From the NCBI GenBank assembly GCA_963851045.1, contig CAWKNC010000001.1:992001-1056000 (forward strand): a stretch of 64,000 nucleotides of DNA, written 5' to 3'. The notes beneath the pieces were generated by a model. The model worked only from the letters and a program-made list of their open reading frames with translations, did no database searches and had not been told where the DNA came from. The translations under genes were made by a program, and so were the position numbers. Source of the stretch: WHSW01 sp963851045. Its GTDB lineage: Bacteria; Actinomycetota; Thermoleophilia; Solirubrobacterales; 70-9. Of the stretch, positions 8,860 to 17,594 are shown in pieces; within the stretch, counting starts at the first letter, position 1; each line of letters starts with the position of its first letter.

Positions 8860-9309
8860 CTAACCGGGATCCGAGACGTGCCAGTCGCCGTCTTGCAGCT
8901 CGAGGAGGATGGTGCGCGGCTGAGCGGGGGAGTCGGCCAGCTTGTAGCGCGCCTCGACGCGGGCGCGGGTGCCGCTGATGTTGACGAAACGGACGTCGAT
9001 CGTCGAGTCCTCGAACGCGGGCGCGAGGACGTCGAGGATCTGGGTGCACGAAAGCGCCTCGTCGGACTCGAGTCGCTGCGCGGTATTCACCTCGAGCTCG
9101 TTGCGCGCGTCCTCGGTGAGTAGTCGGCAGAAGCTTTTCGAGTTGCCGTCGGACGCGGCGGCGAAGAACTCCTCGACGACGTCCTGCACGACCTCCTCCT
9201 GAGTCGGCGGGTCTGAGAACGGGCCGACGTCCTCGATCGCGAGCACGGCCACGGCGATCCCGAGAACGAGAAGTACGGCTGCGATCCGGCGGCGAAGGGC
9301 ATCACTCAT
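8860..9309 (-). CDS. Membrane-anchored protein with an NTF2-like extracytoplasmic domain
   Basis: A 149-residue protein with an uncleaved or signal-like hydrophobic helix (about residues 9-26) followed by a roughly 110-residue domain. The layout, a helix containing VVEEFFAAASDGNSKSFCRL and a C-terminal strand ending in GDWHVSDPG, resembles the NTF2-like/DUF4878 lipoprotein folds; this is inferred from pattern only. There are two cysteines. TAGTTT on its strand lies 6 nt before the ATG. It is divergent from the GDPD gene with only 35 bp between the starts. Confidence 0.7.
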   Translation of the reverse strand: MSDALRRRIAAVLLVLGIAVAVLAIEDVGPFSDPPTQEEVVQDVVEEFFAAASDGNSKSFCRLLTEDARNELEVNTAQRLESDEALSCTQILDVLAPAFEDSTIDVRFVNISGTRARVEARYKLADSPAQPRTILLELQDGDWHVSDPG

Positions 9310-9315
9310 CCGCGC

Positions 9316-9334
9316 AAACTATTCGCAATAAGGT
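9316..9334. promoter_or_regulatory. Divergent promoter pair between the NTF2-like and GDPD genes
   Basis: On the minus strand TAGTTT (9316-9321) is 6 nt before the ATG at 9309. On the plus strand TAAGGT (9329-9334) is 10 nt before the TTG at 9345. The two -10 boxes are 7 bp apart, so the two polymerases would compete. Confidence 0.45.
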
Positions 9335-9344
9335 TGCGCGCCCC

Positions 9345-10091
9345 TTGTTCCTGCGGATTGGCCACAAGGGCGCCGACGCCGTCGCGCCCGGAAACACGCT
9401 CGAAAGCTTCGCCGCCGCGGTTGAGGTTGGCGTCGACGTGATCGAGCTCGACGTGCTGCGGCCGCGCTCGGACTTCGCCGACGGCAGCGACTGGCGTAAT
9501 GCGCCCGCTGGCCCGACGCCGGGCACCGGACCCCTTCTGGTTGCCCACGACTGGGGCGACGCGGCCCGTCGCGACCCGCTCACGCTCGAGGAGACCCTCG
9601 ATGCCTTTTTGCGCCCGCCGTTTCATGAGGTTCGCTTCGACCTGGACCTGAAGCTTGCGGGTCGCGAGGACGAGGTCGTCGCCGCCCTGCGCGACCGCGG
9701 TCTGATCGAGCGGGCGATGACCTCGACCATGGAGGTCTCGAGCGTCGCCTACCTGCGCGACGCCGCCCCCGAGCTCTACCGCGGCTGGACCCTGCCAAAG
9801 GTCAGTCGCGACTACTCACGGGGCGCGCTCCTGCGTCCTGCTTTCCTCGCCGGTTCCGCTGTGCTGCGCGCCCGGCTACCCGGCATCGTTCGCCGCCGCG
9901 CCCCGAAGTTCGGCGTTTCGGCCATCTGGGCCTATCACCGCGTCATTACGCCGCAGCTCGTCGCCGCCGCACATTCGGTCGACCTCAGCCTCTTCGCCTG
10001 GACGGTGGACGACGCGGAGCGGATCTCCGAGCTGGCCGCGCTCGGTGTCGACGGGATCGTCTCGAACGACCCGCGGCTGCTCAGCTCTTGA
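9345..10091 (+). CDS. Glycerophosphodiester phosphodiesterase
   Basis: GDPD enzymes hydrolyse deacylated phospholipids to glycerol 3-phosphate and an alcohol. The 248-residue TIM-barrel shows the family landmarks: IGHKGADAVAPGNTLESF near the N-terminus (catalytic His and substrate Asn), VIELDVLRPR (metal Glu and Asp), LLVAHDW (second catalytic His) and the C-terminal AWTVDDAERISELAALGVDG. No signal peptide, so it is probably cytoplasmic. The TTG at 9345 places the catalytic motif within five residues of the N-terminus, as usual for short members. The 3' end overlaps the convergent DUF6159 gene by 11 bp. Confidence 0.9.
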   Translation: MFLRIGHKGADAVAPGNTLESFAAAVEVGVDVIELDVLRPRSDFADGSDWRNAPAGPTPGTGPLLVAHDWGDAARRDPLTLEETLDAFLRPPFHEVRFDLDLKLAGREDEVVAALRDRGLIERAMTSTMEVSSVAYLRDAAPELYRGWTLPKVSRDYSRGALLRPAFLAGSAVLRARLPGIVRRRAPKFGVSAIWAYHRVITPQLVAAAHSVDLSLFAWTVDDAERISELAALGVDGIVSNDPRLLSS

Positions 10092-10914
10092 CGCGGACCG
10101 CCGACTCCATGTCCTGCTGGGTGAAGCCCGGTGTCATCTCGCCCACCGAGGCGAAGCGATAGAGCGCAACGCCAAAGATCCCCTTCAGCGCCTGGACGAT
10201 GAGCCCGGCGACAACCATGATCAGGACACCGGCGATCACGAGCACCGCGCCCGCAGCCATCCCGCTGCTGCTGTCGTTGGCCCACAGATAGATGCCACCG
10301 GCGATCAGCGCGATCGCCGGAAGGATCCCGAGGAGCATCACGATCCCGCCGATCGCGACGTTGCCGACGACCTGACCGCGCCAGCGCTCCTTGAAGAGGC
10401 TGGCCGACCGCTTGAGCGTGCCCCACGGACCGGTGCCCTCGAAGGTGATCACCGGAATCGACAGGAACGTGATCAGGCCCCAGGCGGCGCCGACCAGGGA
10501 GGCAGCGATCGCCTCGCCGATGCTGCCGGTCTGCTGGATCGCTGAGATGACCGTCCCGACCAGTACCGAGATCGCGGCCCAGCCCGCGATCGCTCCGGTG
10601 TGCGACTTGGCGATCGCGAGACCGTCGGACATCGTCGCCGGCTCGCCTCTGAAGATCTTGTCCGCGCAGGACGCGAGGCCCACACCGAAGTAGACCGAGA
10701 CGAACGAGGCTCCATAGAGGCCGAGCGCAACAAGCAGGCCGCCAATCACACGCTGGCCGTCGTCGATCAAAAAGACGCCGGGCAGGACGAGAACGACCAC
10801 GAGCGCGATCGCGAGCAGCGCTCCGTAAAAGGGGAATCGCAGCAGCTCACGGTTCGACTTGAGCACCGCCCAGCTCTTCTTGGTCAGCTCCCAGCCCTGT
10901 CTCCAACGACTCAT
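10081..10914 (-). CDS. DUF6159-like integral membrane protein
   Basis: A 277-residue polytopic membrane protein with about five or six hydrophobic segments. It starts with WELTKKSWAVLKSNREL, a cytoplasmic stretch I associate with the DUF6159 family of actinobacterial membrane proteins; the biochemical function is unknown. The ATG is preceded by GAGGAG at good spacing. The start is 43 bp from the divergent MFS exporter, and the end overlaps the GDPD gene by 11 bp. Confidence 0.75.
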   Translation of the reverse strand: MSRWRQGWELTKKSWAVLKSNRELLRFPFYGALLAIALVVVLVLPGVFLIDDGQRVIGGLLVALGLYGASFVSVYFGVGLASCADKIFRGEPATMSDGLAIAKSHTGAIAGWAAISVLVGTVISAIQQTGSIGEAIAASLVGAAWGLITFLSIPVITFEGTGPWGTLKRSASLFKERWRGQVVGNVAIGGIVMLLGILPAIALIAGGIYLWANDSSSGMAAGAVLVIAGVLIMVVAGLIVQALKGIFGVALYRFASVGEMTPGFTQQDMESAVRVKS

Positions 10915-10944
10915 CTCTACTCCTCGATCGTCATATCAACGGAT

Positions 10945-10957
10945 TACAGTCAATCCG
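10945..10957 (+). promoter_or_regulatory. -10 box of the MFS exporter, leaderless arrangement
   Basis: TACAGT at 10945-10950 is 7 nt before the ATG at 10958; no Shine-Dalgarno sequence is present. No clear -35 box at the expected distance. Confidence 0.5.
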
Positions 10958-12511
10958 ATGTCGGCGCAGGGGAGTTCGCCGGGAACGGGCATGGCCCTCT
11001 TTGCGATGGGTCTCGGTGTGCTGGTCATCGCCAACGACTTCACGGCCCTCAACGTTGCCCTGCCCGCCATCGAGCAGGACTTCGACGTCGACGTTGGGAC
11101 CGTGCAGTGGACGGTCAACGCCTACGCCCTCACCTACGGCATGGTGCTCGTCACCGGCGGCCGCCTCGCGGACATGTTCGGCCGTCGGCGCATCTTCTTT
11201 ATCGGCGCGGCGATCTTTGCGCTCTTCTCGCTTCTCGGTGGGCTCGCACAGAACGCCGAGCAGCTCATCGCGATGCGGGTCGGGATGGGAGTCGGTGGCG
11301 GACTGATGTGGCCAGCCATTCTCGGCATGACATTCGCCGCGGTCTCGCCCGCCCGCGCCGCCTTCGCCGGTGGGCTCATTCTCGGTGTGGCCGGCCTCGG
11401 TAACGCGCTTGGCCCGTTGATTGGCGGTGTGCTCACGGATGAGCTCAGCTGGCGCGCGATCTTCTTCCTCAACATCCCGGTCGCGGTGTTCGCAGTCGCC
11501 GTGACCGCGGCAAAGATCCATCAGCCAGCCCCGGCCGATGCCCAGCGCGAGCGAATCGACTACGCCGGCATCGTCTCGCTCTCGCTCGGACTGGTTCTGC
11601 TGCTCCTCGCTCTCGACCAGTCGGCCGAATGGGGCTGGGGCGACGCCCGCGTCCTCGGGATGCTCGCCGGCGCGATCACCCTGCTGGTGGCCTTCGGGCT
11701 GATCGAGCCGCGAGCCGGCGGTGCGGCCCTCGTCCCACCGGACGTGATCGCAAACCGCGGCTTCCGGTCGGCCTGCCTGACGATCCTCTGCCTCTCGGCC
11801 GTCTTCTTCACGGCGATCCTCTACGTGCCGCAGCTGATGGAGAAGATCCTCGGCTACAGCGCCCTCAAGGCTGGCTTTGCGATGCTGCCGATGCTCGGCA
11901 CCTTCGGCGCGGTCGCGTTCCTCTCGGCGCGAATCAGTGCCAGGGTCGGGATGCGGCAGGTGATCCTGGCGGGAGCGGCGGCACTCGCGGCGGGGCCGCT
12001 GCTGCTCAGCTTCTTCGACGCAAGCTCGACCTACGGCGCGCTTGTTCCGGGGCTGATCGCGATCGGAATCGGAGCGGGGCTGTTTTACCCGACGATCACC
12101 ACCGCGGCGGTTGGCATGCTCGACAAGTCGCGGTCGAGCCTGGCCGGAGGCATTGCCTACATGTTCCAGGTAGCGGGTGGCGCTGTCGGGCTTGGGCTGG
12201 CGACGACCCTGTTCACGATCCGTTCCGAGGATCGGGTCAGCTCTGACATCGAGGCCCTCGGGCTCAACCCCTCTGGCCGCGATGTCGATGTTGTCCACGG
12301 CATCCTCGCCGGAACCGAGTCGGGCAAGCAAGCTGTGTCGGACTTCGGCGCCGGGGCCGCCGACAAGGTCCTCGAGGTCGTGCGCGACTCGTTCGTCTCC
12401 GGCGCTCAGTTCAGCTTGCGGATCGTTGCCGCCATCGCCCTCGTCGGTCTCGCGATCGCAGCGCTCGGCGTGCGCCCTACTCCGCCGGATGAATCAGCGG
12501 AACCTGCTTGA
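10958..12511 (+). CDS. MFS transporter, DHA2 (EmrB/QacA) drug-exporter type
   Basis: A 517-residue protein with about fourteen membrane segments, the size and topology of the drug:H+ antiporter-2 family. Signatures are NVALPAIEQDF in the first helix, WTVNAYALTYG in the second, GGRLADMFGRRR (MFS motif A, loop 2-3) and ALGPLIGGVLTD (the motif C region of exporters). The substrate cannot be read from sequence. The ATG at 10958 follows a TACAGT box. The 3' end overlaps the convergent UbiB-like gene by 35 bp. Confidence 0.9.
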   Translation: MSAQGSSPGTGMALFAMGLGVLVIANDFTALNVALPAIEQDFDVDVGTVQWTVNAYALTYGMVLVTGGRLADMFGRRRIFFIGAAIFALFSLLGGLAQNAEQLIAMRVGMGVGGGLMWPAILGMTFAAVSPARAAFAGGLILGVAGLGNALGPLIGGVLTDELSWRAIFFLNIPVAVFAVAVTAAKIHQPAPADAQRERIDYAGIVSLSLGLVLLLLALDQSAEWGWGDARVLGMLAGAITLLVAFGLIEPRAGGAALVPPDVIANRGFRSACLTILCLSAVFFTAILYVPQLMEKILGYSALKAGFAMLPMLGTFGAVAFLSARISARVGMRQVILAGAAALAAGPLLLSFFDASSTYGALVPGLIAIGIGAGLFYPTITTAAVGMLDKSRSSLAGGIAYMFQVAGGAVGLGLATTLFTIRSEDRVSSDIEALGLNPSGRDVDVVHGILAGTESGKQAVSDFGAGAADKVLEVVRDSFVSGAQFSLRIVAAIALVGLAIAALGVRPTPPDESAEPA

Positions 12512-13895
12512 CCCCGCGGGTTTCGAAGTACTCCCACTCCGCGGTGCCGAGCTCGGTCTCCGCCCTGTCGCCGTAGACCCACTCGCGCATGATCCGGTGC
12601 CAGTTGCGTCTGGCGCCGAGCTGGGCCAGGACAGCGATCAGGCCGATTTCCATACGCCTGCCCATCAGCTCGTCCGCCGGGATGTTCTCGCGGCGCATCA
12701 CCTGGAAGTACTCGGAGCGTGGGTCGGACGCGGACTCGATGATCTTCATCACCCGGCGCGAGGAGACCTGGTATTCGCCGTCCTCCATGTACCAGCCCCC
12801 GACCAGCATCACGTGGTCCATCAGCCGCTCGGCGTCGAGCTTGGTCGGCTTGCGAATGAACCCGAGGTCGTGGAGGCGCTGACGCAGCGCCTCGGGGTCC
12901 TTGCGAACGGCCGCGTCGAACGCGACCTGCTCGAGCTCGATCTGCTCGCGGTCGAGCTTCTTGGTCATGCCGAAGTCGAGAAAGGCCACCCGTCCGTCGG
13001 CCATCAGCAGATAGTTGCCGGGGTGAGAGTCGGCGTTGAAGTGCTGCAGGTGGTAGACCGAGCCGAAGCAGAAGCGGAAGACGATCTCGCCGAAACGGTC
13101 GCGTTCGTCCTGGTCGAGCTCCTTCACGTCCTCGAAATCGGTTCCCTCCACGAACTCGGTCACCAATACCCGGCGGCGCGAGAGCCGGGTGATCACGTCG
13201 GGGACGTAGATGAACGGGTGGCCGCGGTAGCCGCGTGAGAACGCGCGCTGGTTCTGCGCTTCGTACTCGTAGTCGAGCTCCTCGAGCACACGCTCCCTGA
13301 GCTCTTCCGCGACCGACTTGGCGTCGAGCCCGGGCGCGATGGCTTTGGCGAGACGCACGATGACGCCCGCGTTCTTGAGATCGGACTCGAGCGCCTCCGC
13401 GACGCCGGGGTACTGGATCTTCACCGCCACCTTGCGGCCGTCGAGCAGCGTGGCGCGATGGACCTGCCCGATCGAGGCAGCGGCGAACGCGTCGGGCTCG
13501 AACTCGGCGAAGTGCTGGTGCACCGGCTCGCCGTACTCCTCCTCGATGACCTTCGAGACCTTCTCCCACGGCATCGGCGGCGCCGAGGTGCGCAGCTTCG
13601 CAAGCTCGCGCTGGTACAGGTCTCGGTACTCGGGCGGCAGGAACTCGGTATCGACAAACGAGGCGAGCTGACCGATCTTCATCGCCGCGCCCTTCATCTC
13701 GCCGAGCGTGCTGACCATCTTCAACGCGGTCTCGACGTGGCGCGCCTCGAGCCTCTCGGCGGCGCCCTCCTTCGAGCGGGCCACGCCTGCGGCCTTCGTG
13801 CCCGCGTAGCGCGCGGCCTGTCCACTGAGCGCCGTGCCCAGCTTCGCCGAGCGCCGGGTCCGGCCCTTTGGAATCTTCATGTCGTCGCCGCCCAC
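12477..13895 (-). CDS. ABC1/UbiB (ADCK)-family atypical protein kinase-like protein
   Basis: A 472-residue member of the UbiB/ADCK family, which supports isoprenoid-quinone or other prenyl-lipid homeostasis through an ATP-binding kinase-like fold. All family landmarks are visible: the KxGQ motif in GAAMKIGQLAS, the alanine-rich loop AAASIGQVHRA, the ATP lysine VAVKIQYPG, the catalytic-loop NADSHPGN and the metal site FLDFGMTK. No C-terminal membrane helices are obvious. The start is either GTG 13895, which has a TACCCT box 9 nt upstream, or ATG 13880. With a menaquinone-type chain likely, the lipid partner is open. Confidence 0.9.
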   Translation of the reverse strand: MGGDDMKIPKGRTRRSAKLGTALSGQAARYAGTKAAGVARSKEGAAERLEARHVETALKMVSTLGEMKGAAMKIGQLASFVDTEFLPPEYRDLYQRELAKLRTSAPPMPWEKVSKVIEEEYGEPVHQHFAEFEPDAFAAASIGQVHRATLLDGRKVAVKIQYPGVAEALESDLKNAGVIVRLAKAIAPGLDAKSVAEELRERVLEELDYEYEAQNQRAFSRGYRGHPFIYVPDVITRLSRRRVLVTEFVEGTDFEDVKELDQDERDRFGEIVFRFCFGSVYHLQHFNADSHPGNYLLMADGRVAFLDFGMTKKLDREQIELEQVAFDAAVRKDPEALRQRLHDLGFIRKPTKLDAERLMDHVMLVGGWYMEDGEYQVSSRRVMKIIESASDPRSEYFQVMRRENIPADELMGRRMEIGLIAVLAQLGARRNWHRIMREWVYGDRAETELGTAEWEYFETRGVKQVPLIHPAE

Positions 13896-13904
13896 GAGCG
13901 CCTG

Positions 13905-13914
13905 AGGGTAGATT
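13905..13914. promoter_or_regulatory. Overlapping divergent -10 boxes (UbiB-like / DUF1254 genes)
   Basis: On the minus strand TACCCT (13905-13910) serves the UbiB-like gene; on the plus strand TAGATT (13909-13914) could serve the DUF1254 gene. The two hexamers share 2 bp, so initiation should be mutually exclusive. Confidence 0.45.
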
Positions 13915-13948
13915 CGTGGGCCACCGTTCTCAAGGAGGAGTGACCGGC

Positions 13949-15421
13949 GTGTCAAGGAGACGAGGCGGGATAGCGAGAGCGTTCGTCGCGTCGATCGCGG
14001 CAACGCTGACGCTCGGCGTGGCATCCGCAGCAGCCGACTCCGCCGCCGACTACGCGGCCGGCTACGAGCTCGGCTCGGAGGCCTATCAGTACGGAATCCC
14101 GCTGCTCGACGTCGATCGCATCGTCCGGACCGGTACCAGCGTCAACCGCCCGGACACCAGGGGTCACGCGCCGTTCAACCGCTTCAGCCACGCTCGCGAG
14201 CTCGCCGACCCGCGGGCGCGCGACGTCGTTGCCCCCAATCACGACACGCTCTATTCGATCGCGTTCCTCGACCTCGCCCGCCGCCCACAGGTGATTGAGA
14301 TCCCATCGAACATTCGGCGCTTTTTCACGTTCGAGCTCGTGGATCCGTGGACCGAGAACTTCGCGAACATCGGCTCCGCCACCGGCCAGCAAAAGGGTGG
14401 TGACTTCGCGATCGTCGGACCCGACTTCAAGGGCAGGCTGCCGAAGGGCGTCAGGCGCGTGCGCTCCCCGCATGACCGCGTCTGGCTCATCGGCCGCACC
14501 TACATCAAGAACGCGAAGGACACGAAAAGGGTCAATCGCATCCAGGACTCCTACGGGCTGGTCCCGCTTTCCAAGTACGGCAAGGACTGGAAGCCGACCT
14601 ACAGGGGCCCGAAGGACAAGACCGTCGACGAGGCGTCGATCCCGGGCCTCGGGCCCGGAGAGGATCCGCTCGAGTTCTACGCAGCTCTCAACGAGCTGAT
14701 GCGCCGGTTCCCGCCTCCAGCGGCCGACCAGCCGCTCCTGGACCGGCTCGCGGCAATCGGCGTCGGCGGTGGCGAGCTGCCGACCAACCCCGACACGCTC
14801 AGCGGAATGCGCGATGCGATCACCGAGGGGCCCGCGAACATTCAGGCAAAGCTCGTCGCCCGCTACATCGCCCAGGCCAACATCCACAACGGCTATCTGA
14901 TGGGCGATATCGGCCACTACGGCACCGATTACGAGCTGCGTGCGATCACCGACAGGGTTGGCGTCGGAGCGCTGAAGCCGAAGGTGGCCATCTACGCCTT
15001 CGCCCAGACCGATCGCAATCTCGGTCCCCTGAGCGGCGATTCACGCTACGTCCTGCATCTGGCGGCCGACCAGCTGCCGGTTCCGGCGCAGGCGTTCTGG
15101 TCGATGACGCTCTACGACTCACGGGTCTTTCTCTTCCCGAATCCGTTCGACCGCTTCTTGATCAACAACCGCACCGATCTGAACCTGAACCCCGACGGCT
15201 CGCTTGACCTCTTCATCCAGTCAGAGGAGCCGTCGCAGCCGCGCCAGGCCCAGAACTGGGTGCCTTCGCCGCCGGGTCAGGGCTTCTTGGTGATCTGGAG
15301 GCTGTACCAACCCGGGGCGGCAAGGGCCGGAATTCTCGATGGCAGCGGCTGGCAGCCACCGGCGATCATGCGGTGTGACGAAGAGGGTGTCGCCGCGGAC
15401 GGCACCCGGTGCGCGCTGTAG
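13949..15421 (+). CDS. Secreted DUF1254/DUF1214 domain protein
   Basis: A 490-residue exported protein. The N-terminus has a basic start (SRRRGG), a hydrophobic core and an ASAAADS cleavage region. The DUF1254 domain follows (about residues 45-170: YQYGIPLLDVDRI, VVAPNHDTLYSIAFLDL), and DUF1214 lies near the C-terminus (about 355-470: FWSMTLYDSRVFLFPNPFDR). The molecular function of this family is not established. GTG 13949 has AAGGAGG 10 nt upstream; GTG 13940 is a less likely alternative. It is divergent from the UbiB-like gene. Confidence 0.88.
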   Translation: MSRRRGGIARAFVASIAATLTLGVASAAADSAADYAAGYELGSEAYQYGIPLLDVDRIVRTGTSVNRPDTRGHAPFNRFSHARELADPRARDVVAPNHDTLYSIAFLDLARRPQVIEIPSNIRRFFTFELVDPWTENFANIGSATGQQKGGDFAIVGPDFKGRLPKGVRRVRSPHDRVWLIGRTYIKNAKDTKRVNRIQDSYGLVPLSKYGKDWKPTYRGPKDKTVDEASIPGLGPGEDPLEFYAALNELMRRFPPPAADQPLLDRLAAIGVGGGELPTNPDTLSGMRDAITEGPANIQAKLVARYIAQANIHNGYLMGDIGHYGTDYELRAITDRVGVGALKPKVAIYAFAQTDRNLGPLSGDSRYVLHLAADQLPVPAQAFWSMTLYDSRVFLFPNPFDRFLINNRTDLNLNPDGSLDLFIQSEEPSQPRQAQNWVPSPPGQGFLVIWRLYQPGAARAGILDGSGWQPPAIMRCDEEGVAADGTRCAL

Positions 15422-15480
15422 CGAGCGGGCGGGCGCAGGCCGAAGCGGTGCCTTGGCGCCGTTGGGCCGGCTGACTCCTC

Positions 15481-15496
15481 TATCCTCAGCCGCCGC
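15481..15496 (+). promoter_or_regulatory. -10 box of the rplY operon
   Basis: TATCCT at 15481-15486 lies 10 nt before the ATG at 15497, with no Shine-Dalgarno sequence in between. Confidence 0.5.
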
Positions 15497-16225
15497 ATGG
15501 CCTCCGATCGAGCCACTTTGAAAGCGCAGCCGCGAACCGAGTTCGGATCGCGCGTCAGCCGCCGCCTGCGCCGCGAGGGCCTCGTGCCCGGCGTCGTCTA
15601 CGGCGACGGTGACGAGGCGCGCGCCTTCCAGGCAAACGAGCGCGAGATCCGCAACGTCTTGGTCCACGGTGGCGCCCTGATCGACGTCGACATCGAGGGT
15701 GCGGGCACGGTGCCGGTCGTGATCAAGGAGCAGCAGCGCCATCCGGTGCGCGGCAACCTGGTCCATCTCGACCTCCAGGAGGTCAAGCTCGACGTCAAGA
15801 TCCAGGCCGACGTAACCATCGAGCTGATCGGCGGAGACGACGCGCCCGGCGTCAAGGAGGGCGGCGTCCTCGAGCACGTCACCCACGAGATCACGATCGA
15901 GGCTCTGCCGACGGAGATTCCCGAGTCGATCCCCGCTGACGTCTCCGGCATGGAGATCAGCGACACACTTCAGCTCAGCGCGCTCATCGCGCCCGAGGGC
16001 GTCGAGTTTGTCCTCGGTGAGGACCAAAGCGCCGACGAGGTCACGATCGCGACTCTCTCGCCGCCGCGCGTTGAAGAGGTCGAGCCCGATCTCGAGGAGG
16101 AGACGGAGCTCATCGGTGAGGACGGCGAGGCGCCCGAGGGCGATGACGCTGCCGCCGAGGGCGATGGCGACGCGGGCGCTGCCGGGGGCGACGACTCCGG
16201 CGATTCCGGCGACTCCGAGGAGTAG
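15497..16225 (+). CDS. rplY: 50S ribosomal protein L25, CTC/TL5 type
   Basis: L25 binds 5S rRNA in the large subunit; the long CTC form is also a general stress protein. The 242-residue protein has the N-terminal 5S-binding domain (EFGSRVSRRLRREGLVPGVVYG, about residues 15-36, shown here in part) and the C-terminal TL5 beta domain (QLSALIAPEGVEFVLGEDQ region). After about residue 190 comes a tail made almost only of Glu, Asp, Gly and Ala, ending in SGDSGDSEE. It is followed by pth, the usual actinobacterial partner. Confidence 0.95.
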   Translation: MASDRATLKAQPRTEFGSRVSRRLRREGLVPGVVYGDGDEARAFQANEREIRNVLVHGGALIDVDIEGAGTVPVVIKEQQRHPVRGNLVHLDLQEVKLDVKIQADVTIELIGGDDAPGVKEGGVLEHVTHEITIEALPTEIPESIPADVSGMEISDTLQLSALIAPEGVEFVLGEDQSADEVTIATLSPPRVEEVEPDLEEETELIGEDGEAPEGDDAAAEGDGDAGAAGGDDSGDSGDSEE

Positions 16226-16296
16226 GTCCCCTGCGCCTCTTTCGGCGTAGGCATCATGCCGACCGCCCGGACATCCCTGGAAGCGAAGCGGGGGAG

Positions 16297-16884
16297 ATGA
16301 CCGGAGCAATTCTCGTCGTTGGCCTGGGAAACCCCGGCTCCAAGTACGCCTCCACCCGCCACAACGTCGGCTTCGAGGTCGCGGCCGAACTCGCGCGTCG
16401 CTGGGAGCTGCCGAAGCCAAAGCCCAAGTACCGCGGCCTCTTCACCGACGGACGCATTCGGCCCGGGGGCCCGCGGGCTGCCGTGCTCCTTCCGCAGACC
16501 TATATGAATGAATCAGGTGATTCCGTGGGCCCGGCGCGAGGCGAGCTGCGGGTGCCCCTGGAGAACGTCGTCGTCGTCCACGACGAGATCGACCTTCCCT
16601 TCGGTGAGATTCGCGTCAAGCTCGGCGGCGGAGTTGCCGGCCACAACGGCCTCAAGAGCCTCAAACGGGGCCTCGGCTCGAACGACTTCTGGCGGGTGCG
16701 AGTTGGCGTCGGGCGTCCCGACTCCACCGATCCTGAGATCGTCTCGGCGCACGTGCTCGGGCGCTTCAGCGAACCCGACGATCAGGTCCGGGAGCTGATC
16801 GATGACGCCGCGCGAAAGACGGATCGCCTGGTCGAGCAGATCGCCGACGAGGAATCGGACCCGATCGGAGAGGTGTTCGGATGA
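16297..16884 (+). CDS. pth: Peptidyl-tRNA hydrolase
   Basis: Pth cleaves the ester bond of peptidyl-tRNAs released by stalled ribosomes. The 195-residue protein has VVGLGNPGSKYASTRHNVGF at the N-terminus (substrate Asn and catalytic His), VVVHDEIDLPFG (catalytic Asp) and GGGVAGHNGLKSL. The ATG follows a strong GGGGGAG site. The last bases overlap the crotonase gene (ATGA), so they are coupled. Confidence 0.96.
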   Translation: MTGAILVVGLGNPGSKYASTRHNVGFEVAAELARRWELPKPKPKYRGLFTDGRIRPGGPRAAVLLPQTYMNESGDSVGPARGELRVPLENVVVVHDEIDLPFGEIRVKLGGGVAGHNGLKSLKRGLGSNDFWRVRVGVGRPDSTDPEIVSAHVLGRFSEPDDQVRELIDDAARKTDRLVEQIADEESDPIGEVFG

Positions 16885-17594
16885 GCGTCAACTACGACGT
16901 GGCGGACGCGGTCGCGATGATCCAGCTGGACCGCCCGCAGGCGCGCAACGCGATCAACACGGAGATGCTCGAGCGGATGCTCGAACGCCTTGGCGAGGCG
17001 CGGGCAGATGACGAGGTACGAGTGCTGGTGATCTCCTCCTCGGACCACATGGGCCTTTCGGCCGGCGCCGATGTGCGCGAGCAGCTTGACGCTGAGGGCC
17101 AGGTACGCCGGATGGAGCTGTTCGCGCAGCTCTACGACGAGCTCACCGGCTTCCCAAAGCCGACGGTCGCCGCCTGCCATGGCGCGTGCGTCGGCGGCGG
17201 CGCGGAGATCGCAATCGCCTGCGACCTGCGCATCGGCGGCCTCAACCTGCGCCTGCGCTTCCCCGGCGCAGCCCTCGGCGTACCCGTGGGCCCGGCGCGT
17301 CTCGTCACCCTCGCCGGTCTCTCGGTCGCCAAGTACGCGCTTCTGACCTCCAAGGAGATCGACGCGGAGATGGCCTACCGCTGGGGCCTCGTCCACAACC
17401 TGGTCCCGGCGCCGCGGACCGAACAGGCCGCGCTGAAGCTTGCCACCGACGTCGCCGCGCATCCCCCGGAGTCGGTCGCGCGGATCAAGGCGATGCTTCA
17501 CGAATGGGACCGCGTCGAGGACCGCTCACGCTCCGAGGGCGTGGGCCAGGTCGAGTGGGCCCGCACGGGACCCGGGCTGCCCTACCGCGACTAA
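16881..17594 (+). CDS. Crotonase-fold (enoyl-CoA hydratase/isomerase-like) protein lacking both classical glutamates
   Basis: A 237-residue crotonase-superfamily protein. The CoA-binding core and oxyanion hole are recognisable (SAGADVREQL, and ACHGACVGGGAEIAIACDLR). Aligned by eye with rat enoyl-CoA hydratase, the Glu of the PE motif becomes Gly (FPGAALG) and the second catalytic Glu becomes Tyr (VAKYALL). A classical hydratase reaction is therefore unlikely; another crotonase reaction or a non-catalytic role is possible. It is coupled to pth by an ATGA overlap, and a 50-nt repeat begins directly after its stop. Confidence 0.82.
   Translation: MSVNYDVADAVAMIQLDRPQARNAINTEMLERMLERLGEARADDEVRVLVISSSDHMGLSAGADVREQLDAEGQVRRMELFAQLYDELTGFPKPTVAACHGACVGGGAEIAIACDLRIGGLNLRLRFPGAALGVPVGPARLVTLAGLSVAKYALLTSKEIDAEMAYRWGLVHNLVPAPRTEQAALKLATDVAAHPPESVARIKAMLHEWDRVEDRSRSEGVGQVEWARTGPGLPYRD

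Noticed and set aside
10931..12331. Minus-strand open frame opposite the MFS exporter
   Set aside because: It is an antisense shadow with repetitive charged residues and no start context; the exporter is clear.
16226..16296. Small hairpin GCGCCT/GGCG between rplY and pth as a terminator
   Set aside because: The stem is short and without a T-run, and pth has a strong ribosome site and normal actinobacterial linkage, so no claim is made.
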